From JBAZLV01 sp041650055 (GTDB lineage: Bacteria; Nitrospirota; UBA9217), in NCBI GenBank assembly GCA_041650055.1, contig JBAZLV010000004.1:39194-103193 (forward strand): DNA of 64,000 nt, given 5' to 3'. How positions within the stretch are numbered: the first letter of the stretch is position 1; the number at the start of each line of letters is the position of its first letter. The notes under the pieces were generated by a model that saw nothing but the letters and a program-made list of their open reading frames with translations, was not told the DNA's origin and searched no databases. This document shows positions 50,425-58,512 of this stretch, piece after piece. Made by a program: the position numbers and the translations under genes.

Positions 50425-50536
50425 GGCGACATTGTCAATTGTAAAGACCTGACCTACCGAATGTTAGGAAGTAATTAATCACTCATACCCCATAAGCATC
50501 AACAGCCGATGACGTTTGAGTTAGGAGGGATTTTTG

Positions 50537-52924
50537 TCATATCCTCATGAACCAATTTTTTTGACGCCATTTATTTTTCAAAATAAACTCTTGGGGATTA
50601 AGAATCAAATAAACTTTGTTTTTGAATATCCAGTTCCGTTCGTTAAGTTTTTTATTTAGCGATTGGAGATTATCTATCACTACATTTGCACCGCCGTCTG
50701 TCACTCCAATTAGATATTGGTTGTTGAATAGTGATTCTAAAAGACGCTCAACTTCGGCGCTTTTCATGCCAGCAGAAATAGCTATATTTTTAAATTTTGA
50801 ATACTCACAAAGTGTTTCGTAATAGTAACTTTTTTGCAGTTCGTGAAGTATGTTTTCTATTTTGGGGAATTCTGCTTTAACTTCTGCAATCATATTATTG
50901 TGCAGAAATATCGTATACGCCTCGATAGCATAAATAAAATCATCATCGAGCACTTTAGCATGATCATTGTTGACGGCTGATTCAAATAATTTACTTAAAA
51001 TGTAAATAATATCACGTGGCCGCGCTACTGCTAATTTTTTAATCAGATCAAATGGATGTTTATCTTTCGAAAAATCAAAGTATTCTTTCCATACTTCTTC
51101 TATTTCATGGGATGTAGTTAAATTTAAAATGTATTTAAACCTCTCCTCCACAAGTTTTTTTAAGAGATTTCCATGATGTTCCCATTTGATTTCATATGAT
51201 CTTATTGTCAATTTGTCTGGTTCCCTTGTGCGTTGAAGAATATAATCATATATATCTTTTCTTAACATTATGATCGTGTTAGTTTTGATTTGTTTATCTT
51301 GTTCTTTCGATAACAACTCTCTTGCAATTTTATCACTGTATTCTAATAAGCCAAGGATCATATCAGACTGAACAGTCAAGTTATTGCGGGAATCCCAGCT
51401 TTTGTCCAGATTATCGGCAAGGATATTAAGCGTATAATATTTCTCCTTCTTAAAATATAGACGTAACACCTGAATAAGCTCGGTCAAATAACTTTTATAT
51501 AATTCATCTAGCATTGCGGGATTTTCGACGATACTTTTTCCGTTCAAAGCCTCATGAATTTTTTTGATTGCACCAAAAAAGTTTAATGACAAAAGATCTC
51601 GGTGGTTACCTCTAAATTCGAGTATTTTCTCTTCTTCTGGTAAAAGAGTAGTATGCTCTTTTTGAATAATTTTGTTTTCTATGGCCAGAAGCAGTTTGGA
51701 AAGAATGACAAACTTCCAAACTGAATAAAATAAAGAGCGCTTTGAAATTTCATTTCTATATACTGATGATAATTCAACATTTTCCAGCAGCTCATCAGAG
51801 TCTGGTTTTAATATAACATTATAGTTGATTGCCTCCTTCTCAAGATCTTTCTCAAGCTTAATAAATAATGCTGACTTACCTGATCCTTTTCTTCCTACAA
51901 ATACAGAAAGCGACCTCGACGCTGCTTTTTTGTACGCCTCAATCTCTACGAAATAATGAAGAAGTGATTCTTTTTCTTCTTCAGCAATTTCGCAGCCGAT
52001 ACCAAGTTTAAGAAGATTATATTTTTTATCAACTACTATAGCATCTGCTTCTGGCACTCTAACTACCTGATGCTTTGAAGACACAGATCCAAGTTGAGTT
52101 CGGATCCAGTCTTCTGTTTTTATAACGCATTCCTCTGAACTCGTATATTCCACTAAAATATCGTCATAATCGATTGGTGCATTAAAAGGAGCTGGGGCGA
52201 CCAGCAATACATTTTTGTCTAGACCACAACCAATGCCGGCGTAGAAAGAATATTCTGCGTTGTGTCTTAGATTATCGGTGGTACTCTTTCCATGTAGGTG
52301 AATAACTATATTTTTAACTTTATATAATGAATGTATATACCAACTGAGAGTTTGATATTCGACTTCACTTGTATCATCATGAATTAAGCGATACTGTGAG
52401 GATGTCAGGAATTCTGTCAAGTCAAGAGAGGCTTGCGTGTCGATTTTACTAGAAATATAAAAAATATCATGAGTATCTATTTCAGCTTCGTCGAGTTTTA
52501 TTAAAGAAGACAGAAGAACCGTTTGAACTCTATCCTTGGTTTGCAGTTCCGTTTGAATATGTTTATAGTTCGTGTATTGCTGATAGCCTATATTTTTTAA
52601 GAAGCGACATGCAGAATATCTTTCTTTAGCGCCTTCTATCGATGTATTTATAAAAACTAATAATTTCTTTTTCTTTCCTATTGCATACCCAAGCTCAAAA
52701 AGCACATTATGATTGAGATATGTCAAGTCACATGCAAATAATTCACTGCTATCAATATTCTCGAGCACTGTACGATTTATTATTTTCCCCCCTACTCGCA
52801 GGTCTTCCCATGACATCGCAGTGAATCCTCTTTGGTGCGTATTGTATTCAATAATCGCTTTTTTAATAGCATCTATTGTGTCATGATGCCCGCTTTCATA
52901 CGCAAAGAATATTTTTTTCATCAT
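50537..52924 (-). CDS. TIR/NDT-like plus P-loop ATPase protein, likely defence factor
   Basis: The 795-residue protein has several domains. Residues 3-100 resemble TIR-like or nucleoside-deoxyribosyltransferase-like domains (IFFAYESGHH, SWEDLRVGGKIINRTVLENI, NHNVLFELGYAIGKKKKL with Glu77). Residues about 152-273 may be a second Rossmann-like unit (DIFYISSKIDTQASLDLTEF). A P-loop ATPase follows, Walker A at 344-352 (GRKGSGKSA) and a Walker B-like ILADNLDKSWD at 501-511, recalling Sll1717-type ATPases. A helical, winged-helix-like C-terminus (ISAGMKSAEVERLLESL) ends it. GGAG lies 8 nt before the ATG at 52924. Codon use is AT-rich, unlike the flanks. Confidence 0.8.
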   Translation of the reverse strand: MMKKIFFAYESGHHDTIDAIKKAIIEYNTHQRGFTAMSWEDLRVGGKIINRTVLENIDSSELFACDLTYLNHNVLFELGYAIGKKKKLLVFINTSIEGAKERYSACRFLKNIGYQQYTNYKHIQTELQTKDRVQTVLLSSLIKLDEAEIDTHDIFYISSKIDTQASLDLTEFLTSSQYRLIHDDTSEVEYQTLSWYIHSLYKVKNIVIHLHGKSTTDNLRHNAEYSFYAGIGCGLDKNVLLVAPAPFNAPIDYDDILVEYTSSEECVIKTEDWIRTQLGSVSSKHQVVRVPEADAIVVDKKYNLLKLGIGCEIAEEEKESLLHYFVEIEAYKKAASRSLSVFVGRKGSGKSALFIKLEKDLEKEAINYNVILKPDSDELLENVELSSVYRNEISKRSLFYSVWKFVILSKLLLAIENKIIQKEHTTLLPEEEKILEFRGNHRDLLSLNFFGAIKKIHEALNGKSIVENPAMLDELYKSYLTELIQVLRLYFKKEKYYTLNILADNLDKSWDSRNNLTVQSDMILGLLEYSDKIARELLSKEQDKQIKTNTIIMLRKDIYDYILQRTREPDKLTIRSYEIKWEHHGNLLKKLVEERFKYILNLTTSHEIEEVWKEYFDFSKDKHPFDLIKKLAVARPRDIIYILSKLFESAVNNDHAKVLDDDFIYAIEAYTIFLHNNMIAEVKAEFPKIENILHELQKSYYYETLCEYSKFKNIAISAGMKSAEVERLLESLFNNQYLIGVTDGGANVVIDNLQSLNKKLNERNWIFKNKVYLILNPQEFILKNKWRQKNWFMRI

Positions 52925-53142
52925 AACATGTTCTCCATTATTAAAACTAAAATCCAGGCGATGGCAAGGGGACATCCTATAGTCCCTCTGTCTCAACAAC
53001 ACACTCTCCAACAAAAACATATTACTCTCAGGGCTAACTGGCTCAGCTGCTTTAATTAAATTGTTTTATCGGATCTGGATATATAGATAGATATTTGAAA
53101 ATTATCGTAGGCAAAAGGAAGACTATCGTTTGTTGCGTTTTT

Positions 53143-53170
53143 ATTATACGAATATGAGATGTGATGTCAA
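53143..53170 (-). promoter_or_regulatory. Near-consensus promoter of the defence-like gene
   Basis: TTGACA (53165-53170), a 16 nt spacer and TATAAT (53143-53148) read leftward. Both hexamers are perfect, suggesting constant expression. The leader would be about 210 nt. Confidence 0.75.
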
Positions 53171-53172
53171 GG

Positions 53173-53236
53173 AGTTAAACAGGATACAGGATTCTAGAAA
53201 CCGGATGCCAGATTCCGGATACCGGATGATGGATAC
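53173..53236. repeat. GGATNCCGGAT tandem repeat array
   Basis: Imperfect repeats: aggatacaggattctag, aaaccggatgccagattcc, ggataccggatgatggata. It is the longest copy of the family also seen at 12497 and near 10977. It is intergenic and marks the island boundary. Confidence 0.6.
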
Positions 53237-53277
53237 AAAGCAAAACGTCTGATCATGAAACGTGATTCAAGAACACA

Positions 53278-53718
53278 TCATTGTTTATTGTACAATTTCA
53301 TCCAATTCTCATCAGCTTTTTTGATATTCCCGGGAATATCCTTGCTCCATTTTTCATACGCGGATTTGCTGCAATTCAAATAGAGTTTCCCGTCAACGAT
53401 CTTCCATATTTCGGGATCGGTTATGGCTTTCCGCCCTTCTGACATAGCCCAGGCACAATAACCATCATACTGGGGCGCATATTTTTCTGGATTTGCCGCA
53501 AACAGATCCCGGTTTTCTTTCTTTGCAAAATACCACGTCATGCCGTGCCATTGGAATGCAAAAGAGTCGCTGCCTTTGAGCGCCTTACTGTATTTGAAAT
53601 AAGCGACGGCATCGTATCCCTTTATAGCAACGGTATCTACCGAGGATTTTGCTGCAACAATGTTTGTTAATCCGAGCAAAAAAAACGATAGAATAAAAAT
53701 TCCATTGATTGTTTTCAT
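53278..53718 (-). CDS. Exported YHS-domain protein
   Basis: The 146-residue product has a signal peptide (MKTINGIFILSFFLLGLTNIVAA). It contains a YHS-type region (AIKGYDAVAYF, FQWHGMTWYFAKKENRDLFA, YAPQYDGYCAWAMSEG). YHS domains often accompany metal handling, and exported stand-alone members are common next to redox genes. The metal role is by family only. Confidence 0.85.
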   Translation of the reverse strand: MKTINGIFILSFFLLGLTNIVAAKSSVDTVAIKGYDAVAYFKYSKALKGSDSFAFQWHGMTWYFAKKENRDLFAANPEKYAPQYDGYCAWAMSEGRKAITDPEIWKIVDGKLYLNCSKSAYEKWSKDIPGNIKKADENWMKLYNKQ

Positions 53719-53788
53719 GGGTCTCCTCCTTAAAAACTATCTTCTTGTTAAATTATATTCTATTTTCAGGAAGAATAAAAAACAATCC

Positions 53789-54400
53789 TTAGGCGCTTGG
53801 CTTTTGCTTCTTGCGTTTATGGTTCCATATATAAGCGGCTGCAATACCTACACTAAGCAATACTGCCCCGATCAGCGCCTGATGAGAATACTGCATGATC
53901 AAGTCTCTGTTTGCACCGATAAAATACCCGATATACGATAATACCGTAACCCAAAGTCCTGCTCCAAATAATGTATAGAGCGTAAATTTTACATGGTTCA
54001 TTCCTGCTAGCCCCGCAGGAAGCGATATCAAATGCCGAACCACTGGCAAAAGCCTGCCGATAAAGGTGGATACTTCGCCGTGATTTTTAAAAAAGGTTTC
54101 TACTTTCTCAAACTTCTCTTCTGTAATCCAAACGTATTTTCCGTATTTGAGCAAGAGCGGTCTCCCCAAGTACCGTGCGACAAAATAGTTTGCATACGCG
54201 CCTACAAGACTTCCCACCGTCCCGCACAGAATCACGATTGCCATGTTCATCTGGCCTTGTTGGGCAAGATAGCCTGCCGGCGGCATCACGATTTCGCTTG
54301 GAATGGGAATAATCGAGCTTTCCATTGCCATCAAGAGGAAAATACCGGGATATCCGAGTGCCCCGATTGTTGCTACCAACCATTCAATGATTTCATGCAT
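53789..54400 (-). CDS. DedA-family membrane protein
   Basis: The 203-residue protein matches DedA: GYPGIFLLMAMESSIIPIPS, EIVMPPAGYLAQQG, GSLVGAYANYFVARYLGRPL, and FIGRLLPVVRHLISLPAGLAGM with the essential arginines. DedA proteins recycle lipid carriers or affect membrane potential. GGAG lies 7 nt before the ATG at 54400. It is downstream of era on the same strand, separated by an AT-rich repeat. Confidence 0.93.
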   Translation of the reverse strand: MHEIIEWLVATIGALGYPGIFLLMAMESSIIPIPSEIVMPPAGYLAQQGQMNMAIVILCGTVGSLVGAYANYFVARYLGRPLLLKYGKYVWITEEKFEKVETFFKNHGEVSTFIGRLLPVVRHLISLPAGLAGMNHVKFTLYTLFGAGLWVTVLSYIGYFIGANRDLIMQYSHQALIGAVLLSVGIAAAYIWNHKRKKQKPSA

Positions 54401-54417
54401 TGATGCACTCCGTAAAT

Positions 54418-54540
54418 AAATTTCAAATAACAAAGCTCAAATATCAAATAAAGTTCTCATCATCAAATCACAATATTGAAACGCTTGATAATTTGAAATC
54501 GTTATTTATTTGTGATTTGCAATTTATTATTTGATACTTG
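54418..54540. repeat. AT-rich CAAATATCAAA-type inverted repeat
   Basis: The 120 nt between era and the dedA-like gene read aaatttcaaataacaaagc ... atttgcaatttattatttg, an imperfect palindrome of the family at 14697 and 29772. Confidence 0.6.
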
Positions 54541-54541
54541 C

Positions 54542-55438
54542 TTATTCTGTTATTATTCCAATATTCTTCAGCATCCGCTCGTCTTCGCGCCATCCCTTTT
54601 TCACCTTCACGAGCAGCTGAAGAAAAATTTTTGTGCCAAGCATTTTTTCAGCATCCTGTCGTGCAAGCGTACCGATTTGCTTCAGCATTCCGCCGCCTTT
54701 TCCGATAAGAATGCCTTTTTGGGAGTCCCGCTCCACATAAATAGTGGCCGTAATCCGGACGATCTTCGGCTCTTCCTTCATTTCTTCGATAACCACTGCC
54801 GTGGAATACGGGATCTCTTCTTTCGTTAACCCGAATATTTTTTCCCGGATTATTTCTGATACGATAAATCGTTCCGGCTGATCTGTCAGCTGGTCTTCCG
54901 GAAAATAATGCGGACCTTCAGGCATCTGCTGAAGAATCCTTTCCACAAGTCCTCCCAGATCGCCTTGCAATGCGGAAACAGGAATAATTTCGGCAAATGG
55001 ATACAGGGTTGCATATTCCTGGATAAGAGGCAAGAGCATTTCTTTTTTGACAAGGTCTGTTTTATTAATAAGAAGAAATACGGGTTTTTGTATCCGGGCA
55101 AGTGTTTCTATGATGAATTTATCTCCTGCTCCGGGCCGACTGGTAGCTTCAACGAGCATAAGAATAAGGTCAACATCCGGGTATGTTGCAAGCGCGGTCT
55201 TGACCATGAACTCGTTCATTTTATGGATTGGTTTATGGATGCCCGGAGTGTCGAGAAAAACCATTTGGGCATTCTGCCGGTTTACGATACCAAGAATCCG
55301 GTTTCGGGTCGTCTGGGGTTTATCCGAAATAATTGCGATTTTCTCTCCTAAAAGCGAATTTAAAAGGGTCGATTTTCCAACATTCGGTCTGCCGATGATG
55401 GAAATGAAGCCGGATTTGAACAATTTCTTGTTTGTCAT
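54542..55438 (-). CDS. era: GTPase Era
   Basis: The 298-residue protein has the Era G domain (G1 GRPNVGKST, G3 DTPGIH, G4 NKTD) and a C-terminal KH domain with the signature GKGGGMLKQIGTLARQDAEK. It matures the 30S ribosomal subunit by binding 16S rRNA near its 3' end. The ATG at 55438 begins the family N-terminus and lacks a ribosome site; the -10 box ends 6 nt upstream, so the mRNA may be leaderless. Confidence 0.97.
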   Translation of the reverse strand: MTNKKLFKSGFISIIGRPNVGKSTLLNSLLGEKIAIISDKPQTTRNRILGIVNRQNAQMVFLDTPGIHKPIHKMNEFMVKTALATYPDVDLILMLVEATSRPGAGDKFIIETLARIQKPVFLLINKTDLVKKEMLLPLIQEYATLYPFAEIIPVSALQGDLGGLVERILQQMPEGPHYFPEDQLTDQPERFIVSEIIREKIFGLTKEEIPYSTAVVIEEMKEEPKIVRITATIYVERDSQKGILIGKGGGMLKQIGTLARQDAEKMLGTKIFLQLLVKVKKGWREDERMLKNIGIITE

Positions 55439-55444
55439 GCCGGT

Positions 55445-55473
55445 AGAATACCTGAATTCACTGCAGGGTGCAA
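55445..55473 (-). promoter_or_regulatory. Promoter of era, positioned for a leaderless mRNA
   Basis: TTGCAC (55468-55473), a 17 nt spacer and TATTCT (55445-55450) read leftward, with exactly 6 nt to the ATG. Confidence 0.65.
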
Positions 55474-55596
55474 TAGATTTTGAATACGCATTCCAATAGG
55501 TACTCACTAATTCAGGAAAATCTCTTTAAAGTTTATAAAGAGCATGCCGATAAGAAAACCATACATCTTACTATAGGTAACGGGAGGGAATGAGGG

Positions 55597-56019
55597 ATGG
55601 AAAAGGTCATAAGTGAAGGCATTCAGCATGAAATTGTTAAAACCTATTATTTGGAAGGCATTCAAAAAAACAGCGATATTCCTGTTTGCATCCTGATTAT
55701 CAAGGAAACCGCAGAAGGACAGGCCTATATCGAAAACAAGGTCTGGAACAGGGACGAAGTGGTCGATATCACTCCCGAAGGATCCCAGGAAGTAAAGATT
55801 ATGTTCCCGTCGCTCCGGGTTGCCATAGCCAGGGGATCAAAAAGAATCCTTACAGCCTATCCTGATTCGACTATTTTAAGTGATGTTCGAGGCGGCAAAA
55901 AAGCGGTCATGGTTGAATCCACAGGCAGCAGCAGAACCGAAAACAATCTTTCTTTATGTGAAGTGAATGAAGGGATCAATTACACAAATTACGGAGAATT
56001 TGCTCAATCCCAAATTTGA
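55597..56019 (+). CDS. Conserved-looking protein of unknown function
   Basis: The 140-residue protein has no signal peptide. Its sequence (SDIPVCILIIKETAEGQAYI, KIMFPSLRVAIARGSKRILT) suggests an alternating beta/alpha fold, but I recognise no family. GGGAGGGA lies 8 nt before the ATG. It is divergent from era and precedes nadA. Confidence 0.6.
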   Translation: MEKVISEGIQHEIVKTYYLEGIQKNSDIPVCILIIKETAEGQAYIENKVWNRDEVVDITPEGSQEVKIMFPSLRVAIARGSKRILTAYPDSTILSDVRGGKKAVMVESTGSSRTENNLSLCEVNEGINYTNYGEFAQSQI

Positions 56020-56148
56020 GGGGACCTGTAGAAAAGGATGCATGTAGCATCTTCTGACGAACTGATTTTTTTCAGTCATGCTCCCCTCGTTCTTCTCTTC
56101 AAACACATCCCAAAGCAATACCCAATCGGATAGCTGCAACAAATTACA

Positions 56149-56178
56149 TTGACAATGCCATACCCTTATCGGTATTAT
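56149..56178 (+). promoter_or_regulatory. Promoter of nadA, positioned for a leaderless mRNA
   Basis: TTGACA (56149-56154), an 18 nt spacer and TATTAT (56173-56178), with 8 nt to the ATG at 56187. Confidence 0.75.
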
Positions 56179-56186
56179 CTTTAGCT

Positions 56187-57182
56187 ATGCAAACCAAATC
56201 CGGGCCTCGTGAACTCATTGAGAAAATAGTCTCTCTTAAAAAAGCACGCAATGCAGTAATCCTCGTGCATAATTATCAGCGGCCTGAAGTTCAGGACATC
56301 GCAGACATCACAGGTGACTCCCTTGAACTTTCAAGGGCAGCTGCAAAAACGGATAATCCGGTCATTGTCTTCTGCGGTGTCCATTTCATGGCGGAAAGTG
56401 CTTCCATCCTTTCTCCGGACAAAACAGTGCTGTTGCCTGAGGTAAGCGCAGGCTGTCCCATGGCTGACATGGTTACAGTAACCGGCAGACGCGAAACCAA
56501 CCGCAAACTTTTCTCTGAACTGTTCGGTATTTCATTTGAGTTCGCCGACGAATTCACCCTTCTTGACATGAAAAAGAAATATCCCGGAGTGCCGGTGGTA
56601 GCCTACGTGAACACGTCAGCTGCGGTCAAAGCTGAAAGCGACATCTGCTGCACATCATCGAATGTCGTAAACGTTATTCAGTCCCTTCCGGAAGACACGG
56701 TGATCTGCATTCCGGACCGGAATCTTTCCACGTATGCAGCAAAACGAACCGGGAAAAAAATCATTTCCTGGGACGGATTCTGTAATGTGCATCATGCGCA
56801 GATCACTATTGAGGATGTAAAGCAAGCTCGCAAGGAACACCCGGATGCCGTGCTGGTCGTGCATCCTGAATGTTCTCCGGAAATACAGGACATTGCTGAT
56901 TCTATTACCAGTACTTCAGGCATGCTGCGCTATTGCAAGGAAGCGAATCATCAGGAATTTCTTATCGGAACTGAAACAGGCATCTTGCACAAACTCACCC
57001 AGGAAAATCCCACGAAGAAATTTTATCCGGTTTCCAGAAAAATGGTCTGCCCGAACATGAAAAAAACAACCTTGGAAAGCGTCGTCCGCTCGCTGGAAAA
57101 GATGGAACATGTAGTGAAGGTCCCTGAGGACATCCGAATTCGGGCCAAACGAGCACTTGATAGAATGTTGGAAGTAAAATAA
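56187..57182 (+). CDS. nadA: Quinolinate synthase NadA
   Basis: The 331-residue enzyme condenses iminoaspartate with dihydroxyacetone phosphate to quinolinate for NAD synthesis. It has the three cluster cysteines expected: in ESDICCTSSNVV, VHPECSPEIQDIADSITST (in part) and CPNMKKTTLESV, plus the N-terminal LVHNYQRPEVQDIADITGDS. nadB and nadC are not nearby. There is no ribosome site before the ATG, which sits just after a consensus promoter. Confidence 0.97.
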   Translation: MQTKSGPRELIEKIVSLKKARNAVILVHNYQRPEVQDIADITGDSLELSRAAAKTDNPVIVFCGVHFMAESASILSPDKTVLLPEVSAGCPMADMVTVTGRRETNRKLFSELFGISFEFADEFTLLDMKKKYPGVPVVAYVNTSAAVKAESDICCTSSNVVNVIQSLPEDTVICIPDRNLSTYAAKRTGKKIISWDGFCNVHHAQITIEDVKQARKEHPDAVLVVHPECSPEIQDIADSITSTSGMLRYCKEANHQEFLIGTETGILHKLTQENPTKKFYPVSRKMVCPNMKKTTLESVVRSLEKMEHVVKVPEDIRIRAKRALDRMLEVK

Positions 57183-57183
57183 A

Positions 57184-57216
57184 GCCAAATTACAAAATCC
57201 AAGTTCAAAGTAACAT
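57184..57216. repeat. AT-rich CAAATTACAAAATCC repeat, short copy
   Basis: The segment gccaaattacaaaatccaag just after nadA is a half-copy of the AT-rich family at 14697, 29772 and 54418. Confidence 0.4.
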
Positions 57217-57229
57217 AGTTATCAGAATC

Positions 57230-57308
57230 TTCGTCATTCCCGTGACAACGGGAATCTAGTGGTTATTGTTACTTATCTCTGGATACCCGCATTCGCGGGT
57301 ATGACGTC
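57230..57308. repeat. dRS3-like palindrome pair
   Basis: ATTCCC-GTGACAAC-GGGAAT (57236-57255), an exact ATTCCC-N8-GGGAAT unit, is followed by ACCCGCATTCGCGGGT (57284-57299). The outer ends CGTCATTCC and GGTATGACG are complementary, so the 79 bp form one larger inverted repeat. It reads as WIPAFAGMT in one frame, a known peptide signature of such repeats. Confidence 0.75.
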
Positions 57309-57318
57309 TTTTACTATT

Positions 57319-58419
57319 ATGGAACTAGCCATTCTCATACTCCTTGCAGCCATTGTGTTGATCCTCCTTTGGATACTTATTCAATCTCAGAAAAAAACTG
57401 CTGATCCCACCCTCTCCCTGATGCAACAGGAAGTACAGTCTCTTCGCGGGCAGCTGGCGGAAACCATGCTCAAGAACCAGGACACCGTAAATCTCCAGCT
57501 TGCTCAAATCATGCAGCAGGTAAATGCACAGCTTGGCCAGGTTGCCCAACAACTCCAAAAATCCACAGGAGACCTGAATACACGTCTTGATAATGCCGCT
57601 CGAGTTGTTCAAGATGTAAGCAAAGGGCTCGGCTGCCTGAGCGAAGCTACCAAACAAATCTTTGAAGTAGGCAAGGATATCTCAAGTCTCCAGGAAATCC
57701 TCCGGTCGCCAAAGCTGCGCGGCGGCCTGGGAGAACTTTTTTTGGGCGATTTGCTTTCCCAGATATTTCCTCCGGCATATTTTAACCTCCAGCATAAGTT
57801 TAAGAGCGGGGAAACTGTGGACGCGGTTATCCGGCTGGGACAGGGGCTCGTTCCGGTTGATGCAAAATTTCCTTTGGAAAATTTTAAACGAATCATGGAA
57901 ACAACCGCAGAGGATGAGCGCACTGCAGCACGAAAAAAGTTTATTGCTGATGTCAAAAAGCATATCGATGCCATTTGCAGCAAGTATATTCTGCCTGATG
58001 AGGGGACGTTCGATTTCGCGCTGATGTATATTCCGGCTGAGAATGTCTATTATGAACTCATAATCCGCGATGAAGCAGTAGACACGGATAAAGCGCTTTT
58101 AAATTATGCGTTCACCAAACGGGTGATTCCTGTTTCGCCAAACAGTTTTTATGCCTATCTCCAGACGATCCTTCTGGGTCTCAAGGGAATGCATGTAGAA
58201 GAAGAAGCGCAGGCCATTCTCAAAAATCTTACACGGCTTGCCGGGGACTTTGAACGATTTAAGACGGAATTTGAATTAGTGGGAAAACATCTGGCAAATA
58301 CAAAAGCACGATATGAAGAAGCAGACAAACGGCTTGAAAAGTTCAATGATCGGCTTCAGTCAATCAGCAGTACAGACAAATGCGAGTTGATTGAAGAGAC
58401 AAGAAAGCTTCCGTTATAG
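57319..58419 (+). CDS. rmuC: DNA recombination protein RmuC
   Basis: The 366-residue protein has one N-terminal span (ELAILILLAAIVLILLWILI), a coiled coil (residues 45-120) and the RmuC nuclease-like domain (RGGLGELFLGDLLSQIFPPA, LVPVDAKFPLENFKRIMET, DFALMYIPAENVYYELI). RmuC limits DNA inversions at inverted repeats. The ATG at 57319 has no ribosome site and directly follows the dRS3-like repeat; in-frame codons upstream belong to that repeat. Confidence 0.92.
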   Translation: MELAILILLAAIVLILLWILIQSQKKTADPTLSLMQQEVQSLRGQLAETMLKNQDTVNLQLAQIMQQVNAQLGQVAQQLQKSTGDLNTRLDNAARVVQDVSKGLGCLSEATKQIFEVGKDISSLQEILRSPKLRGGLGELFLGDLLSQIFPPAYFNLQHKFKSGETVDAVIRLGQGLVPVDAKFPLENFKRIMETTAEDERTAARKKFIADVKKHIDAICSKYILPDEGTFDFALMYIPAENVYYELIIRDEAVDTDKALLNYAFTKRVIPVSPNSFYAYLQTILLGLKGMHVEEEAQAILKNLTRLAGDFERFKTEFELVGKHLANTKARYEEADKRLEKFNDRLQSISSTDKCELIEETRKLPL

Positions 58420-58429
58420 GATAAAAACT

Positions 58430-58507
58430 AAGGAACCACGGGTAAACACTGCCAAAACGCATAGACAAACAGAGAATGAACGGTGTTGATCTGTGTTCAT
58501 CGGTGGT
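58430..58507. repeat. AACCACNGNTNAACACTG inverted repeat
   Basis: The segment aggaaccacgggtaaacac ... ggtgttgatctgtgttcat, ending gtggtt, forms an imperfect palindrome of the family at 19357-19440, between the convergent rmuC and kup genes. Confidence 0.6.
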
Positions 58508-58512
58508 TAAAA

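Larger units (their letters stand above)
49878..50536. other. AT-rich intergenic region of the defence-like island, two doubtful ORFs
   Basis: The base composition shifts to AT-rich here. Two small minus-strand frames may be remnants or small genes: 50018-50164 (48 residues, MMTAINLLKLIYENG...) and 50233-50424 (63 residues, MDVLVLNTEDISNGK...). Neither has a ribosome site or recognised domain. No other feature was seen. Confidence 0.5.
52925..53277. other. Intergenic region upstream of the defence-like gene
   Basis: It holds the promoter at 53143-53170 and the GGAT-repeat at 53173-53236. The rest is AT-rich with no gene seen. Confidence 0.6.

Noticed and set aside
53173..53236. CRISPR-like array
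   Set aside because: Units are short, irregular GGAT words without unique spacers of constant length, and no cas genes are present.
57259..57318. N-terminal extension of RmuC
   Set aside because: These in-frame codons (WIPAFAGMT) come from the dRS3-like repeat; family RmuC starts at the transmembrane segment at 57319.
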